DNA of 64,000 nucleotides from Actinoplanes octamycinicus. GTDB taxonomy: Bacteria; Actinomycetota; Actinomycetes; Mycobacteriales; Micromonosporaceae. The stretch covers positions 4,135,501 to 4,199,500 of the forward strand of contig NZ_JACHNB010000001.1 in assembly GCF_014205225.1 (NCBI RefSeq), written 5' to 3'. Every line of letters starts with the position of its first letter. Position 1 is the stretch's first letter. Made by a program: the position numbers and the translations under genes. The notes under the pieces are model-generated. The model made no database searches and was not told where the DNA came from. It saw only the letters and a list, made by a program, of their open reading frames with translations. Shown piece by piece: positions 17,746 through 24,660 of the stretch.

Positions 17746-17945
17746 CCGCCCCGGCCGCTCACGCCGGAGGCAGCTCCGGCGACGGGACGGCTTTGATGTC
17801 GTGTTGGCCGGCGGGAACGACGGGGCGGGCGGCGGGAAGGACGGGCCGTTGCCGGGGATCGCCGGCGAACCGGGCGGTGCGAACGGGTTGGCGCCGTCCG
17901 GCGGAGCCACCCGGGCGCTGCCGGAGGTGGGGCTGGCCCGCGGAA

Positions 17946-18479
17946 TCAGGAACGGCGTTCCGCGGTGACCAGGACGGGGGTCTCGCCGGGGGCCTCCGGG
18001 ATGCGCTCGACGTGGTCCACCTCGACGAAGCCGGCCTTGGCGGCAACCGCGGCGGAGGCTTTGTTGGCGGCGTCGTAGCGGATCGCCACACGCTCCACGC
18101 CCGGCAGGGTCAGGGCGACCCGGGTCAGCACCGAGACGGCGGCGGTCATGTAGCCGCGGCCGGCCCACGGGGTGCGCATCCAGTAGCCGATCTCCAGCGT
18201 GCCCGGGCCCATCCGGGTCATCAGGCCGATCGAGCCGACCAGGTCGCCGACGGTCGTGAAGATGGCGTAGTTGAACTCGGTGCCGGCCGCCCAGTTGTCC
18301 ACCGACATCTGGATGAAGGAGAGGCTCTCCGCCAGGCCGTAGCCGTCCTTGGCCCAGGGCAGGAAGGGTTTCAGCTCGGGCAGCGACTCCTGCACCGCGG
18401 CCGCGGCCTCGGCGGCCCACTCCGGCTCCCACCGCTTGAGGACCAGCTCACCGGCGTTGATCATTTCAGGTGCTTCCAT
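17946..18479 (-). CDS. GNAT-family N-acetyltransferase (RimJ/RimL-like)
   Basis: 177 residues from ATG 18479; an ATG at 18464 with GGAAG upstream is an alternative (172 aa). The core reads LVGSIGLMTRMGPGTLEIGYWMRTPWAGRGYMTAAV, where the Gly-rich AGRGYMT segment is the acetyl-CoA pyrophosphate loop, followed by VERVAIRYDAANKASAAVAAKAGF, typical of RimJ/RimL-like enzymes acting on protein N-termini or small amines. The target is unknown. The 200 bp between this gene and the NERD-like gene hold nothing recognisable. Confidence 0.85.
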   Translation of the reverse strand: MEAPEMINAGELVLKRWEPEWAAEAAAAVQESLPELKPFLPWAKDGYGLAESLSFIQMSVDNWAAGTEFNYAIFTTVGDLVGSIGLMTRMGPGTLEIGYWMRTPWAGRGYMTAAVSVLTRVALTLPGVERVAIRYDAANKASAAVAAKAGFVEVDHVERIPEAPGETPVLVTAERRS

Positions 18480-18637
18480 GGCGGCCACTGTGCCGCCGAC
18501 CGGCCCGGCAGGCAAACCGATTCGCTTACCGCTTCCGGTCAGACCGGTTTCCGGTACGACCGGAGCCGTCCCCGGGCGCGGCGGAGCGCCCGGTCAGGCG
18601 GCTCCGACGCGCCGTTCCGTGAGCCGGAGAGAGCCGG

Positions 18638-20077
18638 TCAAGCGGCTCGGGGCCGGCGGCTGGGCTTGCCGGCGTACATGGCGGCGTCGGCCTGGGCGAT
18701 CAACGCGGTGCGGTCGAGTGGGGCGCACGGGGTGGTGCGGGCCGAGCCGATCGTGACGCCTACCGAGACCTGGCCGGTGGCGAGGGGGATCGGGGTGCTG
18801 ACCGTGGTGGTGATGCGGTCGCGGAGGTCGGCGATCTCGGCGTCGGTGCCGGCCTGGCAGAGGACCACGAACTCGTCGCCGCCCAGCCGGCCCACCGGGC
18901 GGCCGGGGCCGGCCAGCTCGGTGAGACGGGTGGCGACGGCGCGCAGCACCTCGTCGCCGGCCGCGTGCCCGTGCCGGTCGTTGACCGGTTTGAAGCCGTC
19001 CAGGTCGCAGAGCAGCACGGTGACCGGGTGCGGGCCGGTCAGCGCGCGGTCGATCTCGGCCATCATCCGCCGGCGGTTGAACAGGCCGGTCAGCTCGTCG
19101 TGCGAGGCCTGGTAGGCGAGCACCCGCTCGGCCTTCTCGCGCTGCCCGGACAGCTGCCGGAAGCGGATCAGCACCAGCGGGATGACCAGCAGGGTGGCGA
19201 TCGGCAACTGCGGGCTGGCGGCCTGCTCGCCGCCGCTCAGCGCCTGCGCCGCGGTGATCGCCGGGTTGACGCTGAGCGCCACCCCGAGCCAGCCGAGCCG
19301 GAACCGGCCGGCCGGCCGTTCTGCCACCGAGGCCGGTTCGACCGCGGCGGGCGCGCCCGGGTGCACCGCGCCGGCCGCGATGGTCAGGAAGGCGAGCAGC
19401 ATCAGTACGCCGGACACCGCCCCGCGGTGCGGCGCCCCGAGCGCCCCGGCGGTCAGCGCGGCGCCGGTCAGCACCACGGTGAGCAGCAGATAGCCGAGGG
19501 TGACCCGGGCCGCCCCGGACGCCGCCGCGGCCATCCGCAGCAGGCAGCCGACCACCGCGCAGAGCACCAGCACGTCGGTCAGCACCTGGGCCTGGCCGAT
19601 CGGGGTGGCGTCGGCCGGCAGGTGCGGCTGGAACACCCAGATCCACAGCGCGCCGCCGGCGCAGACCCCGAACATCGCGGCGTCGACGATGCCGCCGGCG
19701 TCCGCGCTCATCCGGTGCCGGACCGCCATCGCGGCGCCGATCAGGAACAGCCCGTGCGCGGCGGCGAGGAGCAGGTCGGCCGGGCGGCCCTCGGCCCGGC
19801 CGAGGTGCCCGTCGATGATCCAGAACGGCCAGAGCAGCTGATCGACGAGGAGCAGGAGCAGGCCGCCGATCGCCACCAGCCAGGGCCGCCGGTGGGTCAG
19901 GTGCCCGGCCAGCAGGGCCAGCCCGAACAGCGCGATGGAGATCGCCACGACCAGCGTGTAGATGACCGCTCGCCATCCCGGCGTGGCCAGGGCGAAGCCG
20001 CCGCCCGCGCCCAGGGCGCAGGTCAGGAAGCCGGCGTGGACGATCCACGCCGGCGCGGTGGCGTGTGGCCAGCGCAT
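18638..20077 (-). CDS. membrane diguanylate cyclase (GGDEF)
   Basis: 479 residues from ATG 20077 with AGGGG upstream. About eight hydrophobic segments fill residues 10-300, then a short linker and a GGDEF domain (about 315-475) with SHDELTGLFNRRRM, LLCDLDGFKPVND and an intact GGDEF at 399-403. It should make cyclic-di-GMP from GTP in response to an unknown membrane signal. The inhibitory RxxD site five residues ahead of GGDEF is absent, so product inhibition at that site is unlikely. It is divergent from the micro-ORF/MFS locus. Confidence 0.88.
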   Translation of the reverse strand: MRWPHATAPAWIVHAGFLTCALGAGGGFALATPGWRAVIYTLVVAISIALFGLALLAGHLTHRRPWLVAIGGLLLLLVDQLLWPFWIIDGHLGRAEGRPADLLLAAAHGLFLIGAAMAVRHRMSADAGGIVDAAMFGVCAGGALWIWVFQPHLPADATPIGQAQVLTDVLVLCAVVGCLLRMAAAASGAARVTLGYLLLTVVLTGAALTAGALGAPHRGAVSGVLMLLAFLTIAAGAVHPGAPAAVEPASVAERPAGRFRLGWLGVALSVNPAITAAQALSGGEQAASPQLPIATLLVIPLVLIRFRQLSGQREKAERVLAYQASHDELTGLFNRRRMMAEIDRALTGPHPVTVLLCDLDGFKPVNDRHGHAAGDEVLRAVATRLTELAGPGRPVGRLGGDEFVVLCQAGTDAEIADLRDRITTTVSTPIPLATGQVSVGVTIGSARTTPCAPLDRTALIAQADAAMYAGKPSRRPRAA

Positions 20078-20273
20078 CCGGTCACCCCTCTCGGCTCGGC
20101 GCGTTCCCATCGGCGGGGCCGGGGGTGATCTGAGTGATCGGGGAGCGGCGGCCGGGTCGTCCCGATCGCGACGAGCGGCGCGGGCGGACCAGACGAAAAG
20201 ATGATATGCCCGAATTCTAGGGAAACTTAACGTAGATCCGGTCAGCCGATCCCCGGCGAAGGAGGTGCCCCCG

Positions 20274-20297
20274 ATGCGCGGTCGTACCTGGAGCTGA
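20274..20297 (+). CDS. seven-residue micro-ORF 1 (MRGRTWS)
   Basis: ATG-to-TGA encodes MRGRTWS. AAGGAGGTG (20259-20267) is a near-perfect ribosome-binding site 8 nt before the ATG. The sequence from the ribosome-binding site to the stop is almost identical to micro-ORF 2. The function is unknown: either a leader peptide sensed during translation or a minimal secreted or modified peptide. Confidence 0.5.
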   Translation: MRGRTWS

Positions 20298-20341
20298 AAC
20301 TCCCCACCGTCAGCTGATCCCCCGGCGAAGGAGGTGCCTCG

Positions 20342-20365
20342 ATGCGCGGTCGTACCTGGAGCTGA
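20342..20365 (+). CDS. seven-residue micro-ORF 2 (MRGRTWS)
   Basis: Second copy, encoding the identical peptide with the same codons, 68 bp after the first start. AAGGAGGTG at 20328-20336 gives the same spacing. The exact repetition of both ribosome-binding site and ORF suggests recent tandem duplication. Confidence 0.5.
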   Translation: MRGRTWS

Positions 20366-20416
20366 AGTTCCCCCACCGTGAGTCCGACGTCGTCTCTGCG
20401 GGAAGGAGTTCCCCAC

Positions 20417-20440
20417 ATGCGTGGTCGTAGCTGGGCCTGA
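20417..20440 (+). CDS. seven-residue micro-ORF 3 (MRGRSWA)
   Basis: Diverged copy, 75 bp after the second start. The DNA differs at the second codon (CGT for CGC, silent) and by conservative changes Thr to Ser and Ser to Ala; MRGR-x-W-x and the length are kept. GGAAGGAG lies 9 nt upstream. Conservation of peptide and ribosome-binding site while the spacers have diverged suggests that translation matters. Confidence 0.5.
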   Translation: MRGRSWA

Positions 20441-20472
20441 GCCCCCTCGGAAAGCAGTGGTTTGACCGTCAG

Positions 20473-20516
20473 CGACGGCGGGCCGTCCCATCTGGACCTG
20501 GGACGGCCCGCCGTCG
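20473..20516 (+). terminator. 18-bp-stem hairpin between micro-ORFs and MFS gene
   Basis: CGACGGCGGGCCGTCCCA (20473-20490) pairs perfectly with 20499-20516 across an 8-nt loop. It ends 4 bp before the first possible MFS start codon. There is no T tract. It could end the micro-ORF transcript, or act as an attenuator or translation-masking structure for the MFS gene. Confidence 0.6.
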
Positions 20517-20538
20517 ACCTATGTGCAGGGAAGCATCG

Positions 20539-21789
20539 TTGTCCGAACAGCAGGCCGGGTACCGCGAGATCTTCGCGGTCCGCGAGTACCGCCACCTCTT
20601 CGCCGCCAACCTGCTGTCGCTGATCGGCGACCAGCTGACCGCCGTGGCCCTGTCCTTCCTGGTCTACCAGCGGTCCGGCTCGCCGTTGCTGGCCGCGCTG
20701 ACCTTCGCCGGCTCGTATCTGACCTGGGTGGTCGGCGGCCCGCTGCTCGCGGTCCTGGCCGACCGGCTGCCGCGCCGCCGGGTGCTGATCGGCGCCGACC
20801 TGATCCGGGCCGCCCTGGTGCTGCTCATGCTGCTGCCCGGGATGCCGGTGCCGCTGCTGGTGGCGATCGCCTTCGTGGCCAACCTGTGCCGCCCGCCGTT
20901 CCAGTCGGCGCGCGCCTCGCTGCTGCCGGACATCCTGCGGGGCGACCGTTACCCGGTCGCGAACGGCCTGGACAACATCGTCGCCGAGGTCACCCAGGTG
21001 GCCGGCTTCGCGCTGGGCGGCCTGCTGGTCACCGCCGGGTCGGCGCAGCTGGTGCTGGCCGCCGACGCGGCCACCTTCCTGATCTCCGCGGCGCTGATCA
21101 CCACCGGTCTGCGCCGCTGCGCGGCGGCCACCGAGATCGCCGCCGAACCGTCCGGTTCCTGGTGGGCCGAGACCACAGCCGGCGTACGGGTGGTCTTCAC
21201 CGACCGCACCCTCCGGTCGTACCTGCTGCTCTTCTGGCTGGCCTGCCTGGTCTACGCCACCGAGGGGGTGGTCGCCCCGCTGGCCGGCGAGTACGGCGGC
21301 GGCGCCCGCACCGGCGGCCTGCTGCTCGCGATGATGCCGGCCGGCGTGGCGATCGGCGGGGTGCTGCTCACCCGGTTCTGCGGCCCGGACCTGCGGGAAC
21401 GGCTGATGCTGCCGCTGGCCGTGCTCTCCTGCGCCGTGCTGCTGCCGGTCGCCGCCCGGCCGCCGCTGCCGGTGGTGCTGATCCTGCTCTTCGTCAGCGG
21501 GCTGGCCGGCGCGTTCAGCATCCCGCTGAACGGCCTCTTCGGCCGGGCGGTGCCGGCCGCCTACCGGGCTCGCGCGTTCGGGGTGGCGATGTCCGGGCTC
21601 TGCGCGGTGCAGGGCCTGGCCATGCTCGGCGCCGGCGCGGCCGCCGAGTGGGTCCGCCCGAGCCTGGTGGTCGGCGGCGTCGCGCTGCTGGCGACGCTCG
21701 CCGTCCTGGCCGTGCTGGCCGGCTGGCCGACGGTCAGCCGAAGGTGGTGGGCTTGGTCGGGCAGCCGTTCTCGGCCTTCCACTTCTTGA
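20539..21789 (+). CDS. MFS transporter (MFS_3/exporter-like)
   Basis: 416 residues from TTG 20539, chosen because AGGGAAG lies 5 nt upstream; an in-frame ATG at 20521 abuts the hairpin and has no ribosome-binding site. About 12 hydrophobic segments. The loop motif LADRLPRRRVLIGADL and the N-terminus YRHLFAANLLSLIGDQL are typical of the MFS_3 branch, which includes drug and metabolite exporters. The last 56 bp overlap the convergent M23 gene, giving a hydrophilic tail (Arg/Ser/Trp-rich) that may be a recent extension. The micro-ORF leader suggests induced expression. Confidence 0.85.
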   Translation: MSEQQAGYREIFAVREYRHLFAANLLSLIGDQLTAVALSFLVYQRSGSPLLAALTFAGSYLTWVVGGPLLAVLADRLPRRRVLIGADLIRAALVLLMLLPGMPVPLLVAIAFVANLCRPPFQSARASLLPDILRGDRYPVANGLDNIVAEVTQVAGFALGGLLVTAGSAQLVLAADAATFLISAALITTGLRRCAAATEIAAEPSGSWWAETTAGVRVVFTDRTLRSYLLLFWLACLVYATEGVVAPLAGEYGGGARTGGLLLAMMPAGVAIGGVLLTRFCGPDLRERLMLPLAVLSCAVLLPVAARPPLPVVLILLFVSGLAGAFSIPLNGLFGRAVPAAYRARAFGVAMSGLCAVQGLAMLGAGAAAEWVRPSLVVGGVALLATLAVLAVLAGWPTVSRRWWAWSGSRSRPSTS

Positions 21790-22495
21790 CCGCGGCGACC
21801 GGCGACTTGTTCTTCCCGGCCTTCCAGGCGTCGAGGTAGGGCCACGGGTAGACGGTGCCGCGCTGGTTCCACCAGTCGCCCGACTTGGCGCACGGCGGGG
21901 AGATGCCGAAGTGCAGGTGGCAGGCGCTGGCGTCGCCGGTGTCACCGGTCCGGCCGATGGTCTGGCCGGCGGTGACCCGGGCGCCGACGGTCACCCCGGC
22001 GGAAATCTTCTCCAGGTGCGAGCCGTAGTAGCGGACGCCGTCGTCGCCGAGGATCGAGATCGACAGGCCGCCGCGGGTGGCGCCGTCGTTGACCGAGGCC
22101 TTCCACTTGTCGACGGTGGTGACCGCCAGCACCTCGCCGTCGGTGACTGCCCGGAACTTGTTGCCGCAGCCGGTGATCAGATCGCTGGCCGGGTAGTCGT
22201 GGTGGGTGCGCGCATAGGAGTTGTTGCCGACCACCGGGAAGACGTACGTGAAGGAGGTCGCCTTCTTCGACGCGGACGGGCTGACGCTCGGCGAGGCGCT
22301 GGGGCTCGCGCTCGGGCTCGCCGCCGGCGCGCTGGACGCCTCGCTCGGTGCGGCGGCCGCCGAGGAGGCCGGCGCTCCGGAGGCCGAGGCGGTCGAGCCC
22401 TCGCTCACGAAGTACGGCTCCTCGCTCTTGTCGCCGCAGGCCGCCAAGGCCAGCGCCGCCGTCATGGCCGCGACTCCGGCCACGAACTTGCGCAT
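21734..22495 (-). CDS. M23-family lipoprotein (LytM-type)
   Basis: 253 residues. Signal peptide with lipobox LAAC (Cys 20), then a Ser/Ala/Pro-rich linker (about 30-76) with SPSASPSASPS repeats, then an M23 domain. Zinc-binding blocks HHDYPASD (about 97-104) and CHLHFG (about 196-201) are both present, so the domain may be an active endopeptidase on peptidoglycan rather than a degenerate regulator. The lipid anchor and linker would place it on the outer face of the membrane reaching the wall. Its 3' end overlaps the convergent MFS gene. Confidence 0.88.
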   Translation of the reverse strand: MRKFVAGVAAMTAALALAACGDKSEEPYFVSEGSTASASGAPASSAAAAPSEASSAPAASPSASPSASPSVSPSASKKATSFTYVFPVVGNNSYARTHHDYPASDLITGCGNKFRAVTDGEVLAVTTVDKWKASVNDGATRGGLSISILGDDGVRYYGSHLEKISAGVTVGARVTAGQTIGRTGDTGDASACHLHFGISPPCAKSGDWWNQRGTVYPWPYLDAWKAGKNKSPVAAVKKWKAENGCPTKPTTFG

Positions 22496-22658
22496 GCCGC
22501 CGTCCCCTCATCCGCCGTCCGGCGCCGCGGGCGCGACGCCGACCGCCCACTCTAGGGAACTCGGCGTCGGACGGCGACCCGGACTTGTGGGGATTTGCGC
22601 CACTGGTGCTCCGGCCGTACCGGAAAGCGGCGATCGGAAGCCGAGCGGACCGGGCGTC

Positions 22659-23759
22659 TCAGGCGGGCCGGGAGAGGTCGGTGATGATCCGGTCGATCTC
22701 GGCGAGGGCGTAGCCGGCCAGCCGTTCCTGGGCGGCGATCGCGTCCGGGTTGCGCTCCTCCAGGTCGCCGAGGACGACGATGTTCTCGTCGTTGAGGGTG
22801 GCGGCCGGCGCGGTGTAGTTGAAGCTGCCGATGATGGTCAGCTTGCGGTCGATCACCATCAGCTTGTGGTGGATCTTCCGGACGCCGTTTCCCGGGACGT
22901 TCTCGAAGAGCTGCGCCCCGGCCGCCTTGAGCGGCTCGGTGGCGGCCCACCGCTGCGAGCCCTGCCCGCGGTCGAGCACGCCGCGCACCGGGATGCCGGC
23001 TCTCAGCATCCACTCCATGGTGTCGTCGATGCCGGACGACTGGGCGAAGGTGAACATCGCGAAGTCCACCCGCTCGTGCGCCTTCAGCATCTGCTTCATG
23101 ATCTCCATCTCCGGGCCCTGCTCGGGCGCGAAGACCGGCTTGACCCGGATGCCGCCGAGCCGGAACTCCCGGGGCCGCGGCTCGTGCCGCTCGTGCAGGT
23201 CGCCGAAGGTCCCGCTGCGCAACCGGGCGAACTCCGCGAGATAGAGCTCGGCCGCGGTCCTGCCGTGCAGCACCACCACGTGGTTCAGGTTGTTGCCCGG
23301 CTTGTCCAGCACGTCCGGCGGGTTGGTGCCGGTGTCGGTGTGGGTGAAGTTGGTCGAGCCGGTGAGCACCGCCGCGGTCGGCCGGCCCGGGTCCCGGACC
23401 ATGAACTTCTGGTGGAAGATGTACGGGTTCAAGTCGGTGACCAGGTCGATCCCGGCGCGCAGCAGGGCCGCGTGGATCACCCGGTTGCCCTCGTTCTCGC
23501 CGCCGATCACCCACGGGTCGGCGACCGGTTTCTCCTCCCGCAGATAGTCGCCCTCCAGCACGATCTGCATCCGGACCCGCCGGGCCCGGGCCGCCACGAT
23601 CGCGTCGGCGATCAGCCGCGAGTCCAGCTCCTGCACCGCGATCAGCAGCCGGGTGGTCGCGCCGTCGATGAAGTCACGAATGACCGCGTCCAGGTCGTCC
23701 GGCCCACCGAGCACCGGGGGACCCGCGTAGAACTCGATTCCGCCGAGGTCAGCACCCAT
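22659..23759 (-). CDS. phospholipase D-like protein with two HKD motifs
   Basis: 366 residues from ATG 23759. Two PLD motifs are present: HQKFMVRD starting at His 116 followed by TGSTNFT, and HHKLMVID near 296 followed by IGSFNYT. Both are complete, so one bilobal active site is expected. There is no signal peptide, so it is probably cytoplasmic; such proteins include phosphodiesterases and nucleases as well as lipases. The substrate is not evident. It is divergent from the response regulator gene, 59 bp away. Confidence 0.85.
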   Translation of the reverse strand: MGADLGGIEFYAGPPVLGGPDDLDAVIRDFIDGATTRLLIAVQELDSRLIADAIVAARARRVRMQIVLEGDYLREEKPVADPWVIGGENEGNRVIHAALLRAGIDLVTDLNPYIFHQKFMVRDPGRPTAAVLTGSTNFTHTDTGTNPPDVLDKPGNNLNHVVVLHGRTAAELYLAEFARLRSGTFGDLHERHEPRPREFRLGGIRVKPVFAPEQGPEMEIMKQMLKAHERVDFAMFTFAQSSGIDDTMEWMLRAGIPVRGVLDRGQGSQRWAATEPLKAAGAQLFENVPGNGVRKIHHKLMVIDRKLTIIGSFNYTAPAATLNDENIVVLGDLEERNPDAIAAQERLAGYALAEIDRIITDLSRPA

Positions 23760-23818
23760 GGGGTCAGTCTGCGCCGGGGGCCCGGCGCCGGCCCATCCAC
23801 CGATCATCCGCCGTCGTT

Positions 23819-24448
23819 ATGGTGATCGGCGTGACGGTGCGCGTGATGGTGGTGGACGACCACCCGATGTGGCGGGACGGGGTGGCCCGGGATCTGGGCG
23901 AGGCCGGATACCTGGTCGCCGCCGCCGTCGGTGAGGGACGGCAGGCGCTGCGGGTGGCCCCCGCGGCCCGGCCCGACGTGGTGGTGCTCGACCTGCAGCT
24001 GCCCGACCTGTCCGGAGTGGACGTGATCCACGGGCTGCGGGCCGCCGACCCGGCGGTGCGGATCCTGATGCTGTCGGCCAGCGGCGAGCACCGCGACGTG
24101 CTCGAGGCGGTCAAGGCCGGGGCCACCGGGTACCTGCTGAAATCGGCCGGCCGGGCGGAGTTCCTGGACGCGGTGCGGCGGACCGCCGAGGGCGACCCGG
24201 TGTTCACCCCGGGACTGGCCGGGCTGGTGCTGGGGGAGTACCGCCGGCCCGGGCGGCCGCGGCTGACCGAGCGGGAGACCGAAGTGCTGCGGCTGGTGGC
24301 CAAGGGGTTGTCGTACAAGCAGATCGCCGAGCGGCTCGTGCTGTCGCACCGCACGGTGCAGAACCACGTACAGAACACGCTCGGCAAACTTCAGATGCAC
24401 AACCGGGCCGAGCTGGTCCGTTACGCCCTGGAGGAGGGCATCTCCTGA
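23819..24448 (+). CDS. NarL/LuxR-type response regulator
   Basis: 209 residues. The receiver domain has MVVDDHPMWRDG, phospho-acceptor Asp 58 in VVVLDLQLPD and Lys in GYLLKSAG. The C-terminal LuxR helix-turn-helix spans about 145-205 (LTERETEVLRLVAKGLSYKQIAERL). No ribosome-binding site is seen ahead of the ATG, so the mRNA may be leaderless; GTG 23831 is an alternative start. The kinase encoded on the opposite strand at 24657-26591 has the matching HisKA_3 type and is the likely partner. Confidence 0.9.
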   Translation: MVIGVTVRVMVVDDHPMWRDGVARDLGEAGYLVAAAVGEGRQALRVAPAARPDVVVLDLQLPDLSGVDVIHGLRAADPAVRILMLSASGEHRDVLEAVKAGATGYLLKSAGRAEFLDAVRRTAEGDPVFTPGLAGLVLGEYRRPGRPRLTERETEVLRLVAKGLSYKQIAERLVLSHRTVQNHVQNTLGKLQMHNRAELVRYALEEGIS

Positions 24449-24660
24449 AGGCCCTCGACCAGCTGCTCCCGCCGCCCGCCGCCCTGGTAGGTGTCCAGCG
24501 GGACCGCGTCGCAGCCGGCGCCGGCGCAGCGCCACACCGTCTCCCGGCGGAACCCGCCGAGGTCGCCGCCCAGGCTCACCCGTAACCCGTCCGGCGGGGC
24601 CGACGTCACGGCCGCCGCCACATAGGTGACCCGGCCGCGCGCGGCCCGGGATGGTGTCAA
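24421..24660 (-). CDS. small hypothetical protein coupled to the kinase gene
   Basis: 79 residues from a TTG that overlaps the kinase stop (TTGA). Codons are almost all G/C-ending, as in real genes here, and the frame ends inside the last 28 bp of the convergent regulator. The protein has two Cys residues (WRCAGAGCDA) and a beta-rich middle (GLRVSLGGDLGGFRRETV). The family is not recognised. It could be an accessory to the two-component pair. Confidence 0.45.
   Translation of the reverse strand: MTPSRAARGRVTYVAAAVTSAPPDGLRVSLGGDLGGFRRETVWRCAGAGCDAVPLDTYQGGGRREQLVEGLQEMPSSRA

Larger units (their letters stand above)
20195..20472 (+). promoter_or_regulatory. leader region with tandem repeats and micro-ORFs ahead of an MFS gene
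   Basis: An AT-rich pocket (20195-20232) stands out from the surrounding GC and is the likely promoter area. Two ~68-bp tandem units follow (from about 20241 and 20309), each with GTCAGC-GATC, a GAAGGAGGTG ribosome-binding site and an identical seven-codon ORF. A third, diverged unit holds a related ORF. The block ends at a strong hairpin and then the MFS start. The layout suits a leader-peptide attenuator, or a tiny-peptide locus that shares the MFS transcript. Confidence 0.6.

Noticed and set aside
17746..17945. Small gene on the minus strand between the NERD-like and acetyltransferase genes
   Set aside because: The only open frame is Pro/Arg-rich without a ribosome-binding site or family resemblance.
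20274..20440. Assignment of the micro-ORFs as biarylitide-type RiPP precursors
   Set aside because: Size is similar, but the sequence lacks the aromatic/His pattern and no cytochrome P450 gene is adjacent. Kept only as an unknown.
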